Source: Bacteroidetes bacterium GWF2_33_38
Lineage (GTDB): Bacteria > Bacteroidota > Bacteroidia > Bacteroidales > GWF2-33-38
Length of the DNA: 49,083 nucleotides
Reading direction: 5' to 3'
Assembly: GCA_001769505.1 (NCBI GenBank)
Contig: MEOF01000021.1
Coordinates: 1 to 49,083 of the forward strand
Positions 27,712-35,377 of the stretch are shown piece by piece. The notes beneath the pieces were generated by a model. That model worked only from the letters and a program-made list of their open reading frames with translations. It did no database searches and had not been told where the DNA came from. Made by a program: the position numbers and the translations under genes. Within the stretch, counting starts at the first letter, position 1. The number at the start of each line of letters is the position of its first letter.

Positions 27712-27860
27712 TGATACCAATTCTATTTCCATATGACACATATGTGATTTTTTAGATTCCCTTTTTCAAGGGAATGTGCCTCAAAAATTACCACATACCC
27801 GCAAAAGCGGGTATCTTATTTTTAAATTGTGTCGGTCACATTGAATCGTAATTGATATGA
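27712..27860. repeat. Palindrome-rich intergenic element, possibly MITE-like
   Basis: This 490-nt gap (27612-28101) has no gene. It holds a hairpin TTCCCTT/AAGGGAA (27757-27774) and a perfect hairpin TACCCGC/GCGGGTA (27796-27813). Imperfect inverted ends TGATACCAATT (27712-27722) and AATTGATATGA (27850-27860) flank these. The layout suggests a short dispersed element, but the end repeats are weak. Confidence 0.4.
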
Positions 27861-27978
27861 CTCAGCAAATTGAAATTTGAGAACAATCGAAAATATTCCG
27901 ATGTCCAAAATTCAAAAACTGATTTATCTTTTACAAATGTACTAAGTAGTTTTTAAGCGAATCTAATCTGCTAAAAAA

Positions 27979-28008
27979 GAGAAAGGAAGAAAAAATCTTC
28001 CTTCTCTT
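27979..28008 (-). terminator. Rho-independent terminator of the nrnA-FKBP operon
   Basis: AGAGAAAGGAAGA (27979-27991) pairs with TCTTCCTTCTCT (27997-28008) with one bulged base. On the minus strand the stem is followed by six T. It lies about 95 nt after the last FKBP stop codon. Confidence 0.75.
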
Positions 28009-28101
28009 AATTTTTTATGGGTCAACAATCTTTCAATATTTCTAATCCCTTTGAAAAACTCCTGATATGATATTTATTAAATTGGAGACTTATTATTATA
28101 T

Positions 28102-29304
28102 CTATTTTATCCCAACTAATTCAACATCAAAAGTTAAATCCGTTTTTGGTGGAATTGCTCCCGGATAACCTTTTTCGCCATAAGCCAATTGATAAGGGAT
28201 GATTAACTTAACTTTATCGCCCAAACCCATTTTTTGAATACCCTCGTCCCAGCCTTTAATTACTTGACCTTGACCAAGTTTAAACTCAATAGGTTCGCCT
28301 CGTTTAACCGAAGAATCGAAAATTTTTCCGTCAGGAAAAAAACCGGTATAATGTACACTTACAGTTGCTCCAACTCCAGGCGAACGCCCTTTACCTCGCT
28401 GAATATAACAATATTTCAAGCCACTTTCAGTTGTAATAATTTCTTTTCCTGTAATATCGTATGGTTCAATCACTTTTGTTGGAATAACTTCGATTAACTC
28501 AATATCAAAAGTAAGTTCCGATTTTGCTGGAATTTGTGGTGGTCGTCCTGCTTCGCCATAAGCTAGTTCAAAAGGAATAATAAATCTAAATTTATCGCCT
28601 TCTTGCATCAAAGCAAGTCCTTCGTCCCAACCTTTAATTACCTGCCCTGCTCCTATTTCAAATTTGAAGGGTTCGCCTCGTTTTACCGAAGAATCGAAAA
28701 TTCTTCCATCGTTAAAAAAACCTGTATAATGAACTTTTGCATTATTACTTCCTTTTCCGGCTTTTTTTCCGTTGCCTTTTTCAACAATAATATATTTTAA
28801 TCCACTTTTTGTTGTAATGGTATCTTTGCCTTCTGCTTTGTAAGGTTCAATTTGAATTTGGGGTTCAATATTTATTAATTCAACATCAAAAATCAAGGTT
28901 GAATTTGCAGGAATTCCGCCTTTTGCTTGACTTCCATACGCAATGTGTGGTGGTAAAACTATAACAGCTTTACTCCCTTTGTCTAAAATTTGGAAAGCTT
29001 CGTCCCAACCTTTAATTACTTGTCCCTGACCAAGTACAAAACTAAAAGGTTTGCCTCGTTTCATCGAACTATCGAAAACCGAATCGTTCAAAAAACGACC
29101 ATTGTAATGAACAATAACTTTATCGCCTACCTTTGCTTTTGTGCCGTCGCCATTTTGAGTTATGATATATTTTAATCCTGATGAGGTGGTTGTAAACTTA
29201 TCGTCAGGAATTGGAATTCCTTTTTGATCTTTTATCGTTTGCGAAAAGCAACTTGTAGTAATCAACATTGCTAATATGGTTGTTAATGCAAAAAAATTAG
29301 TCAT
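28102..29304 (-). CDS. Exported peptidyl-prolyl isomerase with three FKBP domains
   Basis: This 400-residue protein has an export signal (MTNFFALTTILAMLITTSCFSQ) and three intact FKBP domains at about residues 42-147, 167-275 and 291-398. Each has the family core VHYxGxFxxxxxFDSSxKRGxPFxFxLGxGQVIKGWDE and a final FDVEL strand. FKBPs catalyse cis-trans isomerisation at proline and help fold exported proteins. The signal may be type I (ending FSQ) or a weak lipobox (TTSC). It is the last of four successive FKBP genes and ends just before the operon terminator. The domains are very similar to each other, pointing to internal duplication. Confidence 0.9.
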   Translation of the reverse strand: MTNFFALTTILAMLITTSCFSQTIKDQKGIPIPDDKFTTTSSGLKYIITQNGDGTKAKVGDKVIVHYNGRFLNDSVFDSSMKRGKPFSFVLGQGQVIKGWDEAFQILDKGSKAVIVLPPHIAYGSQAKGGIPANSTLIFDVELINIEPQIQIEPYKAEGKDTITTKSGLKYIIVEKGNGKKAGKGSNNAKVHYTGFFNDGRIFDSSVKRGEPFKFEIGAGQVIKGWDEGLALMQEGDKFRFIIPFELAYGEAGRPPQIPAKSELTFDIELIEVIPTKVIEPYDITGKEIITTESGLKYCYIQRGKGRSPGVGATVSVHYTGFFPDGKIFDSSVKRGEPIEFKLGQGQVIKGWDEGIQKMGLGDKVKLIIPYQLAYGEKGYPGAIPPKTDLTFDVELVGIK

Positions 29305-29316
29305 AATATATCTGTT

Positions 29317-30183
29317 TTAATTATCAACTTTTAAGAGTTCAATTTCAAAAATTAAGGTAGTATATGGCGGAATCAAGTCTCGGTGTCCTTTGTCTTTATA
29401 TGCTAAATTTGAAGGAATTATGAGAGTTGCCCTTCCTCCTTCCGACATTTTAGAAATACCTTCGTCCCAACCTTCAATAACTTGACCAACACCCAAAATA
29501 AATTTAAGTGGTTGTCCCCTATCGTACGAAATATCGAATGGTTTTCCGTCGATAAAACTTCCGATATAATGAACATGAAGTGCATTTCCTGCCTTTGGCA
29601 TTTTTCCATTTCCTTTAACTTGCTCGATAAAATATAAACCACTCAAACTAGGTTCAACACTTATATTTGCTCGAGATAAATAATCCTTTAAAATTTGTTC
29701 CTCTTCTTTAGCCTCGTCAGATCGTTGTTCCAGCCGTTGCTTTTCAAATTCTGCAAAACTTTCGATTTTAACAAGTTTAATCTCAAATCGCAATTTACTT
29801 TCGTGCTTTACAAACAAAGGAACTTGTGTTTTTTTTGAGTGTGTAAAAAATGTATTTGCATCAATTAAGAAAGTTCCACTATCACCTTCGTGCATAAGCG
29901 AAAATGCTTCGTCAATTGTACCTTTTACTGCCGAAAGATTTTTCATTTGCATTCTAAATTTTCCAGGAATCTCCTTTGTATCGAACAGCAAAGAATCGTA
30001 ATCGGTAAAATATTGCATGCTCAAGACTAATAAATCACCTTCTTTTGGCATTTTTGCGTCTTCGTTAACGACGTAAAATTTGTACTGCAAACCTGATTCA
30101 AGCTCCTTAAAATCAGCATTTTTACACGAACTCATAAAAATCGCAAAAATGACAACATACATGTAACAAATATACTTTTTCAT
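29317..30183 (-). CDS. FKBP-type prolyl isomerase lipoprotein, one degenerate and one intact domain
   Basis: This 288-residue lipoprotein has a lipobox FMSSC near residue 20. Residues about 30-135 keep FKBP-like spacing (EGDLLVLSMQY, GTIDEAFSLMHEGDSGTFLI) but lack the usual active-site aromatics. A charged linker follows (EKQRLEQRSDEAKEEEQ), and then a standard FKBP domain from about residue 175 (VHYIGSFIDGKPFDISYDRGQPL, GQVIEGWDEGISKM). It should be anchored to a membrane and face the periplasm. It sits between two other FKBP genes on the same strand, with gaps of 12 and 42 nt. Confidence 0.85.
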   Translation of the reverse strand: MKKYICYMYVVIFAIFMSSCKNADFKELESGLQYKFYVVNEDAKMPKEGDLLVLSMQYFTDYDSLLFDTKEIPGKFRMQMKNLSAVKGTIDEAFSLMHEGDSGTFLIDANTFFTHSKKTQVPLFVKHESKLRFEIKLVKIESFAEFEKQRLEQRSDEAKEEEQILKDYLSRANISVEPSLSGLYFIEQVKGNGKMPKAGNALHVHYIGSFIDGKPFDISYDRGQPLKFILGVGQVIEGWDEGISKMSEGGRATLIIPSNLAYKDKGHRDLIPPYTTLIFEIELLKVDN

Positions 30184-30225
30184 TTTAAATTTGAATTTTG
30201 TCCAAAGCTACACAATTTATTTTTT

Positions 30226-31110
30226 TTATTCTTCGGTTTGACATTTTTTAACATCTATCAAATCGACTTCAAAAATGATTGAAGTAAATGGTGGGACAAT
30301 TCCTGTTGAAGAGCCTTTGCTTCCGAATGCCAGTTGCGATTGAATTACAAAAATAGCCTTTTCGCCTTCGCTCATAATTCTGATTGCTTTTTCTAAACCT
30401 TCTATTACCTGCCATTCTTGTCCAAGTACAAATTCAAATGCTTGATTTCGTTTATATGTGGAATCAAAATATCCTCCATTTAAAAATCGACCTTCGTAAT
30501 GAACAACAACTGTATCGCCCGATTTAACTGTAGTTCCATTTCCTTCGTTCACTTTGAAATAATATAAGCCTTCTTTTACTGGTAAAATTGAAATCTCTTT
30601 GTTTTCAATATATTCTTTTAGAATCTTACATTCATATTCTCCAAAATCATCAATCCAACTTAAAAAATCTTCTTTTTCTTTTGCAAAATCTGTTTCTTTT
30701 TTAACATCAAGCAAATAAACAATAATTTTTATATCACTTTCAGGAGTAAAAAAACTTGGTAATTCAGTTCCTAATGTTTTAGTAAAAAAATCGTTTGCAT
30801 TTATAATAAACCCTGCACAATCGCCATTCGACATCATTAAAAAACACTCGTCGATTGAACCTTCAAAATCGGGTTCAGTTAATTCCATATTTCGTCTTCC
30901 TGTAAAAAACACCGAATCGTTTAATGTTTTATAAATCAAATCTACAGTAACAAAATCGCCGGCAACAGGTTTAATATTTTCATCTCCAATTGTAAAAAAT
31001 TTATAATAAATGCCAGATGAAGTTCGGTCAAAGTCGGGATATTTATTTTCATAACATCCTGAAATTAAAACTGAAATTAATCCAAATATGAATATTATTC
31101 TCTTATTCAT
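30226..31110 (-). CDS. FKBP-type prolyl isomerase lipoprotein, paralogue of the neighbour
   Basis: This 294-residue lipoprotein has lipobox LISGC at residue 19 and the same architecture as the gene at 29317. A degenerate N-terminal FKBP-like unit (GDFVTVDLIYK, GSIDECFLMMSNGDCAGFII) is followed by a linker with repeated Glu/Lys and an intact FKBP domain from about residue 185 (VVHYEGRFLNGGYFDSTYKRNQAFEF split by normal loops; QVIEGLEKAIRIM). Its ATG overlaps the stop of the upstream gldI-like gene by 8 nt (ATGAATAA), so translation is coupled. The pair with 29317 looks like a duplication. It probably acts as a periplasmic folding helper. Confidence 0.85.
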   Translation of the reverse strand: MNKRIIFIFGLISVLISGCYENKYPDFDRTSSGIYYKFFTIGDENIKPVAGDFVTVDLIYKTLNDSVFFTGRRNMELTEPDFEGSIDECFLMMSNGDCAGFIINANDFFTKTLGTELPSFFTPESDIKIIVYLLDVKKETDFAKEKEDFLSWIDDFGEYECKILKEYIENKEISILPVKEGLYYFKVNEGNGTTVKSGDTVVVHYEGRFLNGGYFDSTYKRNQAFEFVLGQEWQVIEGLEKAIRIMSEGEKAIFVIQSQLAFGSKGSSTGIVPPFTSIIFEVDLIDVKKCQTEE

Positions 31111-31630
31111 TCAACAGCTCAATTTGATATACAATAATTGCTCTTGGAGGAATTTTATTATCATCGCCAAGCAAGCCGTGTGCTAAATGTGGTGGCAGAA
31201 TAAAACGAGCTTTTTCGCCACGTTTCATCAATTGAATACCTTGCTCCAAACCGCTTTCAACTCCACCTTGTCCAAGTATAAAAGATTTTGATCCTAAAGA
31301 ATCGGAAGTGTAACACAAAGTTCCGTCAAGTAGGCTCAACGTATAATTAAAACTCACAACATCTCCATGTTTAATCGAATCATTATTTGTTTTTTCGTAA
31401 ATATCGTAATAAAATCCAGTTTTAGATTCTTGCAAGTTCCAATTGCGACGCTTTGCAAAATTCCTTATTCTATCAATATCTTTATCGACTAATTGTTTGT
31501 TAACTCTAATCAATGGTTCTTTATATTTACTTTGCTTAATATCCTCGGGATTTATCGAATTATTATTGCATGAAGCAAACAAAAAACCTATTGTTATAAC
31601 AAACAAACTAAACCTAAACATGAATGTCAT
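31103..31630 (-). CDS. gldI: GldI-like FKBP-type prolyl isomerase lipoprotein
   Basis: This 175-residue lipoprotein has a lipobox LFASC and a single FKBP domain (residues about 75-173: GDVVSFNYTLSLLDGTLCYTSD, LGQGGVESGLEQGIQLM, LPPHLAHGLLGDDNKIPPRA). GldI proteins of gliding Bacteroidota have this size and fold and usually lie next to a DHH phosphoesterase, as here. The real start is probably the second ATG (31621), which overlaps the nrnA stop (ATGTTTAG); the first lies in nrnA at 31630. The gene may assist folding of T9SS or gliding components, but a general periplasmic role is equally possible. Confidence 0.75.
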   Translation of the reverse strand: MTFMFRFSLFVITIGFLFASCNNNSINPEDIKQSKYKEPLIRVNKQLVDKDIDRIRNFAKRRNWNLQESKTGFYYDIYEKTNNDSIKHGDVVSFNYTLSLLDGTLCYTSDSLGSKSFILGQGGVESGLEQGIQLMKRGEKARFILPPHLAHGLLGDDNKIPPRAIIVYQIELLNE

Positions 31631-32654
31631 TACTTTTTAATAGTTCTGGTATCCGTTTTACAAAATTATCAATAGTTTTTTCCAACGAATCTTTCGATTC
31701 TCCTCCAGCTGCATTTCGATGCCCACCACCATCAAAATACTTAACAGCAATTTCGTTGATTTTGTTTTTCCCTTTTGAGCGAAAAGAAATCTTTATATGG
31801 TCATTTTTTTCCATAAAAAAAGCCGAAAAAACAATGCCTTTTATCGATAAAGGATAATTAACAAATCCTTCGGAATCGCCCATTGCAAAAGAGTATTGTT
31901 TTTGATCTTCCTTAGTTAAATATAAATAAGCGGTTTTGTAACCAGGCATTACATTCATTCTGTTATTCAAAATATGCCCTAAAAGCCGCATGCGTTGTTC
32001 CGAAAAGTTATTAAATATTTTATCATGAACATCGTCTCTGTCAACGCCAGCAATCATAAGCTCCGAAGCTATTTGAAAAGTTCTCGGACGGTGTGAATTA
32101 ACCGTAAACGAAATGGTATCGGTTAAAATTCCTGCAAACAAACACTCTGCAATTGTTTTATCGAGCAGTATTTTTTCATTACTATTTAAGATTAAATCGC
32201 AAACAAGTTCGGCGGTTGAACTTACTTCTATTTCCGAAAGCATAATATCGACAAAATCTGTTGGATTCGGATGATGATCTATTAAAATTTTTACAGCTTT
32301 CGATTGTTTTACATGTTGGTCGATTTTGGGAACCCTGTCGATATCGTTAAAATCTAGAAAGAATATCAAATCGGCATTTTCAATTATTTGAACTGCCTTT
32401 TCAGTTTGCCTATTGTATCGAATAATTTCGTTACTAGCAATCATCCAACTTAAAAAATCGGGGAAATCATTCGGAGCAATGATTGAAACATTTTTTTTCA
32501 TTTTTTTTAAAAAATGAAATAGCCCTAAAGCTGAACCGACTGCATCGCCATCGGGGTTAACATGTATGATTATTGCAATATTATCGAATTGTTTATAAGC
32601 CAAATTTATGGCTTCGAAAACTGCTTTATGTTTATGGTTTGTTGTCATTTTCAA
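31614..32654 (-). CDS. nrnA: DHH-family bifunctional oligoribonuclease / pAp phosphatase
   Basis: This 346-residue cytosolic DHH phosphoesterase degrades nano-RNA and dephosphorylates 3'-phosphoadenosine 5'-phosphate in its characterised relatives. Motifs are HVNPDGDAVGS (31-41), LDFNDID (101-107), IDHHPNP (126-132, with the DHH triad) and a C-terminal DHHA1 substrate loop GGGHRNAAGG near residue 315. The length is normal. It is the first gene of the five-gene operon with the FKBP genes and overlaps gldI. A TATATTTG box (minus strand, 32672-32679) lies 18 nt before the ATG and is the likely operon promoter. Confidence 0.9.
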   Translation of the reverse strand: MKMTTNHKHKAVFEAINLAYKQFDNIAIIIHVNPDGDAVGSALGLFHFLKKMKKNVSIIAPNDFPDFLSWMIASNEIIRYNRQTEKAVQIIENADLIFFLDFNDIDRVPKIDQHVKQSKAVKILIDHHPNPTDFVDIMLSEIEVSSTAELVCDLILNSNEKILLDKTIAECLFAGILTDTISFTVNSHRPRTFQIASELMIAGVDRDDVHDKIFNNFSEQRMRLLGHILNNRMNVMPGYKTAYLYLTKEDQKQYSFAMGDSEGFVNYPLSIKGIVFSAFFMEKNDHIKISFRSKGKNKINEIAVKYFDGGGHRNAAGGESKDSLEKTIDNFVKRIPELLKSNDIHV

Positions 32655-32671
32655 TTATTGATTCTAACATC

Positions 32672-32679
32672 CAAATATA
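32672..32679 (-). promoter_or_regulatory. Candidate -7 box for the nrnA-FKBP operon
   Basis: Minus-strand TATATTTG matches TAnnTTTG and lies 18 nt before the nrnA ATG. No good TTTG is found at the usual -33 distance. Confidence 0.4.
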
Positions 32680-32785
32680 GCGAAAATATTGATTTTTTTG
32701 ATATTGAAACAAATTATTGAACATATTGTGAATGTAAAAAATCATCTGATTATAACCAGATAAATCTCAAAGTCATTAAAACAAA

Positions 32786-32810
32786 AAAGCCGACTCAATG
32801 AATCGGCTTT
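32786..32810 (-). terminator. Rho-independent terminator of the OmpA/TPR lipoprotein gene
   Basis: AAAGCCGA and TCGGCTTT form an 8-bp stem. Read on the minus strand it ends in six T, 23 nt after the stop codon at 32833. Confidence 0.8.
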
Positions 32811-32832
32811 ATGTTCTGTATTTAATTTCAAC

Positions 32833-34617
32833 TTATCGAACGATTGATTTGAAAGTTTCGTCTTCAAAATATTTAAAAAATTCCATGTCTGTTTTTGCTT
32901 TGCCAGCTAATGAAGCTGATTTACCAATTGCTGCTCTTAAATTATTGAACATTAAATCGGTATTTGCTGTTCTAGCTCCAGCTACTGCTTTTAAATAATA
33001 ATTCATGGCAACTTCTTTATCTTCGATGCAATCAATTCGTTTAGAAGCACCCTCTGCGTCTCCATTCAACAAAATTGCTAAAGCTGCATTGAATGAGCAA
33101 TCGCTACCAAAATATTTAACAGCACCTTCGTAATCGGCTTTCTTAACACTTAATAAACCTAAGTTATAATTAACTTCGGCTCCTGCACCAGCAGCACTAT
33201 TCAAATATTCTTCTGATTTAACATAATCGTTTTCGTAAAAAGCAACTACACCAAAATTGTTCATTACAATAGGTTCTCCATCTTTCAATTCTTTTGCTTT
33301 TGCGAATGCTTCTTTTGCTTCAGGAATTTTATTCAATTTTACTAATTGACAACCAGCATTATTAAAACCTCTCCATTCTTGAGGATAAACAGTTTCACAA
33401 GCTTTGTAAACATCTAATTTTACGTTATTGTCATTTGTTAAAGTTGCAGCATATAATAATTCTTCAACTGTTAATGAATCTGGAGTAGCTTTGGCTAAAG
33501 TTATGATTTCTTCGTCAGATAATCCAACTACATCAACATTTATCTTCAACATCGATCTTCTTAATTGAGGTAAAATTTTATCAGCAACTTTAGGATAAAC
33601 AGAAGCAATGTTTTTAATCTCAGTTTCTCTTCTTACAGGGTCAGAATACATTTCAAGTACTCGAACGATAAGGTCTTTGTCTTGCAAATCAGACGATTTC
33701 ATTAATTTTTGGAAACCATCCCAATCTTCTGCAGTCGACTTAGTTGAATATACTGATTTATCTTGTGCTTTTGCAGCTTTTTCTTTAAACTTAGCTTCTT
33801 TTTCTTTTACAATTGCTTTGTCAGCATCTGTAAATTTAGGTGTTTTTACATTTTTAAATTCAGTTCCAACAAATTTTTCAGCAATAACGCCCCTATTTTC
33901 TGAAAGTTTAGCATTCAAATCTTCTGCTCCATCTGGAGAAGCATAAGCCGAAACGCTAACGCCTTTTAATTCTTTATTTTCAGCTTTTAACACCTCTACT
34001 AAGTAATTTTTAAGTCCTTTGATGTCTTCTTGCGACATTTCGCCTGGACGAATGTTTGCTTGTTGAACAGCAAAGTGAATGTCAGCTTCTTTTATTTCAG
34101 GAGTAATTCGTTGGAAATTATCTTTTGCAATAATTGCTCTTGCATCAGTTAATAGTAATCTAGGAGTTGCAATAACACCATTTCCAATTTTTTTAGGTTC
34201 AAACTCAGCCGTTTTCTTTTTAATAGCAGCTGTTGCTTTAACTTCTAATGTTGATATTTTCATATCGTCAACATAAGGAATTTTGTCGTTATAGCTAAAA
34301 TTTCCACCAGCAACTTTAATAACGGTATTGTTATCTTCAACTTTTTCGCCTTGTAATTTAACTTCTTTTAGTGCTTTTTCGCCACCTTCCCATTTGATAA
34401 CAGGGGTAATTACCACTGTTGCCTTTTTGTTAAAGAATTTCTCAGGGAATTTGCCACTGATTCCAATAGCAACACTATCGGCATGCATTTGTAAAATTTC
34501 AGGTGTTACAGAATACTGAATGGTGCCTGCGTTCTTAACCATTTTCTTTAATCCGCTGCAACCACTTGTGATAAAAGCAATTACTACAATAATCGAAATT
34601 ACGCTTAAATTTTTCAT
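32833..34617 (-). CDS. Lipoprotein with OmpA-like central region and C-terminal TPRs
   Basis: This 594-residue protein has a lipobox (ITSGC, Cys20), an N-terminal beta-rich domain (about 30-190), a central OmpA-like segment (about 195-260; GVSVSAYASPDGAEDLNAKLSENR) interrupted by a Lys/Glu-rich helical insert (about 268-300), and a C-terminal half of TPR-like helices (NNFGVVAFYENDYVKSEEYL, NYNLGLLSVKKADYEGAVKYF). It is probably outer-membrane anchored. It looks highly expressed: it has a strong predicted promoter and a solid terminator and stands alone. This type of protein is common in Bacteroidota, but I know of no assigned function. The central region may bind peptidoglycan, yet the insert makes that uncertain. 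Confidence 0.75.
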   Translation of the reverse strand: MKNLSVISIIVVIAFITSGCSGLKKMVKNAGTIQYSVTPEILQMHADSVAIGISGKFPEKFFNKKATVVITPVIKWEGGEKALKEVKLQGEKVEDNNTVIKVAGGNFSYNDKIPYVDDMKISTLEVKATAAIKKKTAEFEPKKIGNGVIATPRLLLTDARAIIAKDNFQRITPEIKEADIHFAVQQANIRPGEMSQEDIKGLKNYLVEVLKAENKELKGVSVSAYASPDGAEDLNAKLSENRGVIAEKFVGTEFKNVKTPKFTDADKAIVKEKEAKFKEKAAKAQDKSVYSTKSTAEDWDGFQKLMKSSDLQDKDLIVRVLEMYSDPVRRETEIKNIASVYPKVADKILPQLRRSMLKINVDVVGLSDEEIITLAKATPDSLTVEELLYAATLTNDNNVKLDVYKACETVYPQEWRGFNNAGCQLVKLNKIPEAKEAFAKAKELKDGEPIVMNNFGVVAFYENDYVKSEEYLNSAAGAGAEVNYNLGLLSVKKADYEGAVKYFGSDCSFNAALAILLNGDAEGASKRIDCIEDKEVAMNYYLKAVAGARTANTDLMFNNLRAAIGKSASLAGKAKTDMEFFKYFEDETFKSIVR

Positions 34618-34660
34618 AATTAATTTGATATTTTGTTTTTAAGTTATTTCATTAATCGTA

Positions 34661-34690
34661 CAAAATTAAAAATGTTTTAGTTAAAACAAA
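34661..34690 (-). promoter_or_regulatory. Bacteroidota-type promoter of the OmpA/TPR lipoprotein gene
   Basis: On the minus strand TTTG (34687-34690) is followed after 18 nt by TAATTTTG (34661-34668), matching TTTG / TAnnTTTG with proper spacing. The start codon is 43 nt downstream of the -7 box. Confidence 0.55.
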
Positions 34691-34720
34691 CTAATAATTT
34701 AGTATTTGTTAAAAAATGTT

Positions 34721-35377
34721 TCACAATTCATTTAAAATTACCCGATTAATGCCTTTATTATATGTATTTTTAAATATTATTTCTAGCATTTTATTATAAT
34801 CGTTTTCGTTGTTTACAAAATCGATGTCGTTTGTGTCAATTATCAGGAAAACAAGGTCATTGCTTTGTTTAAAAAAATCAAAATACCCCGTCTGAATTTG
34901 CATCAGATAATCGGCTGAAATATTTTGTTCGTATTCCCGACCTCGCTTTTCAATATTTTTTAATAATTTATCAACATCGACATGTAAATAAATATACAAA
35001 TCAGGTTTTGGCAGTGAATTGTATATAATGTCGAATAGTTGTCGATAAAGATTGTATTCATCTGGAGATAATGTTGATTTTGAAAAAATCAAAGATTTCA
35101 TAAAATAATAGTCAGCAACACTAAATGATGTAAACAAATCTCTACTATTCAACTCTTTGTTAAGCTGATGATATCGTTCAGCGAGAAACGAAAGTTCGAG
35201 AGGAAAGGAATATCGTTCAGGATTTTGATAAAATTTTGGCAAAAACGGATTGTCGGCAAATTTCTCAAGTATTAATTGAGAATTAAATTGCTGTGCTATC
35301 TTTTTCGATAAGGAGGTTTTCCCTGCACCAATATTTCCTTCAATTACTATATAGTTGTATTTATTCTCAATTTGCAT
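34721..35377 (-). CDS. Deoxynucleoside kinase
   Basis: This 218-residue P-loop kinase phosphorylates deoxynucleosides for salvage. The Walker A motif is GNIGAGKTS (14-22). A LAERYHQL segment (about 66-73), a substrate-binding region and a lid-type stretch KRGREYEQNI (about 144-153) follow in the order typical of the dNK/dGK-dCK family. It is a cytosolic enzyme, and which base it prefers is not visible. Its ATG touches the stop codon of the prolyl oligopeptidase gene at 35377, so the two are co-transcribed although functionally unrelated. Together with the phosphorylase at 4521 it points to active nucleoside salvage. Confidence 0.88.
   Translation of the reverse strand: MQIENKYNYIVIEGNIGAGKTSLSKKIAQQFNSQLILEKFADNPFLPKFYQNPERYSFPLELSFLAERYHQLNKELNSRDLFTSFSVADYYFMKSLIFSKSTLSPDEYNLYRQLFDIIYNSLPKPDLYIYLHVDVDKLLKNIEKRGREYEQNISADYLMQIQTGYFDFFKQSNDLVFLIIDTNDIDFVNNENDYNKMLEIIFKNTYNKGINRVILNEL

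Noticed and set aside
33608-33946. 112-aa plus-strand ORF inside the OmpA/TPR lipoprotein gene
   Set aside because: Antisense shadow with Ser/Phe-rich composition typical of reversed Lys/Glu-rich coding.
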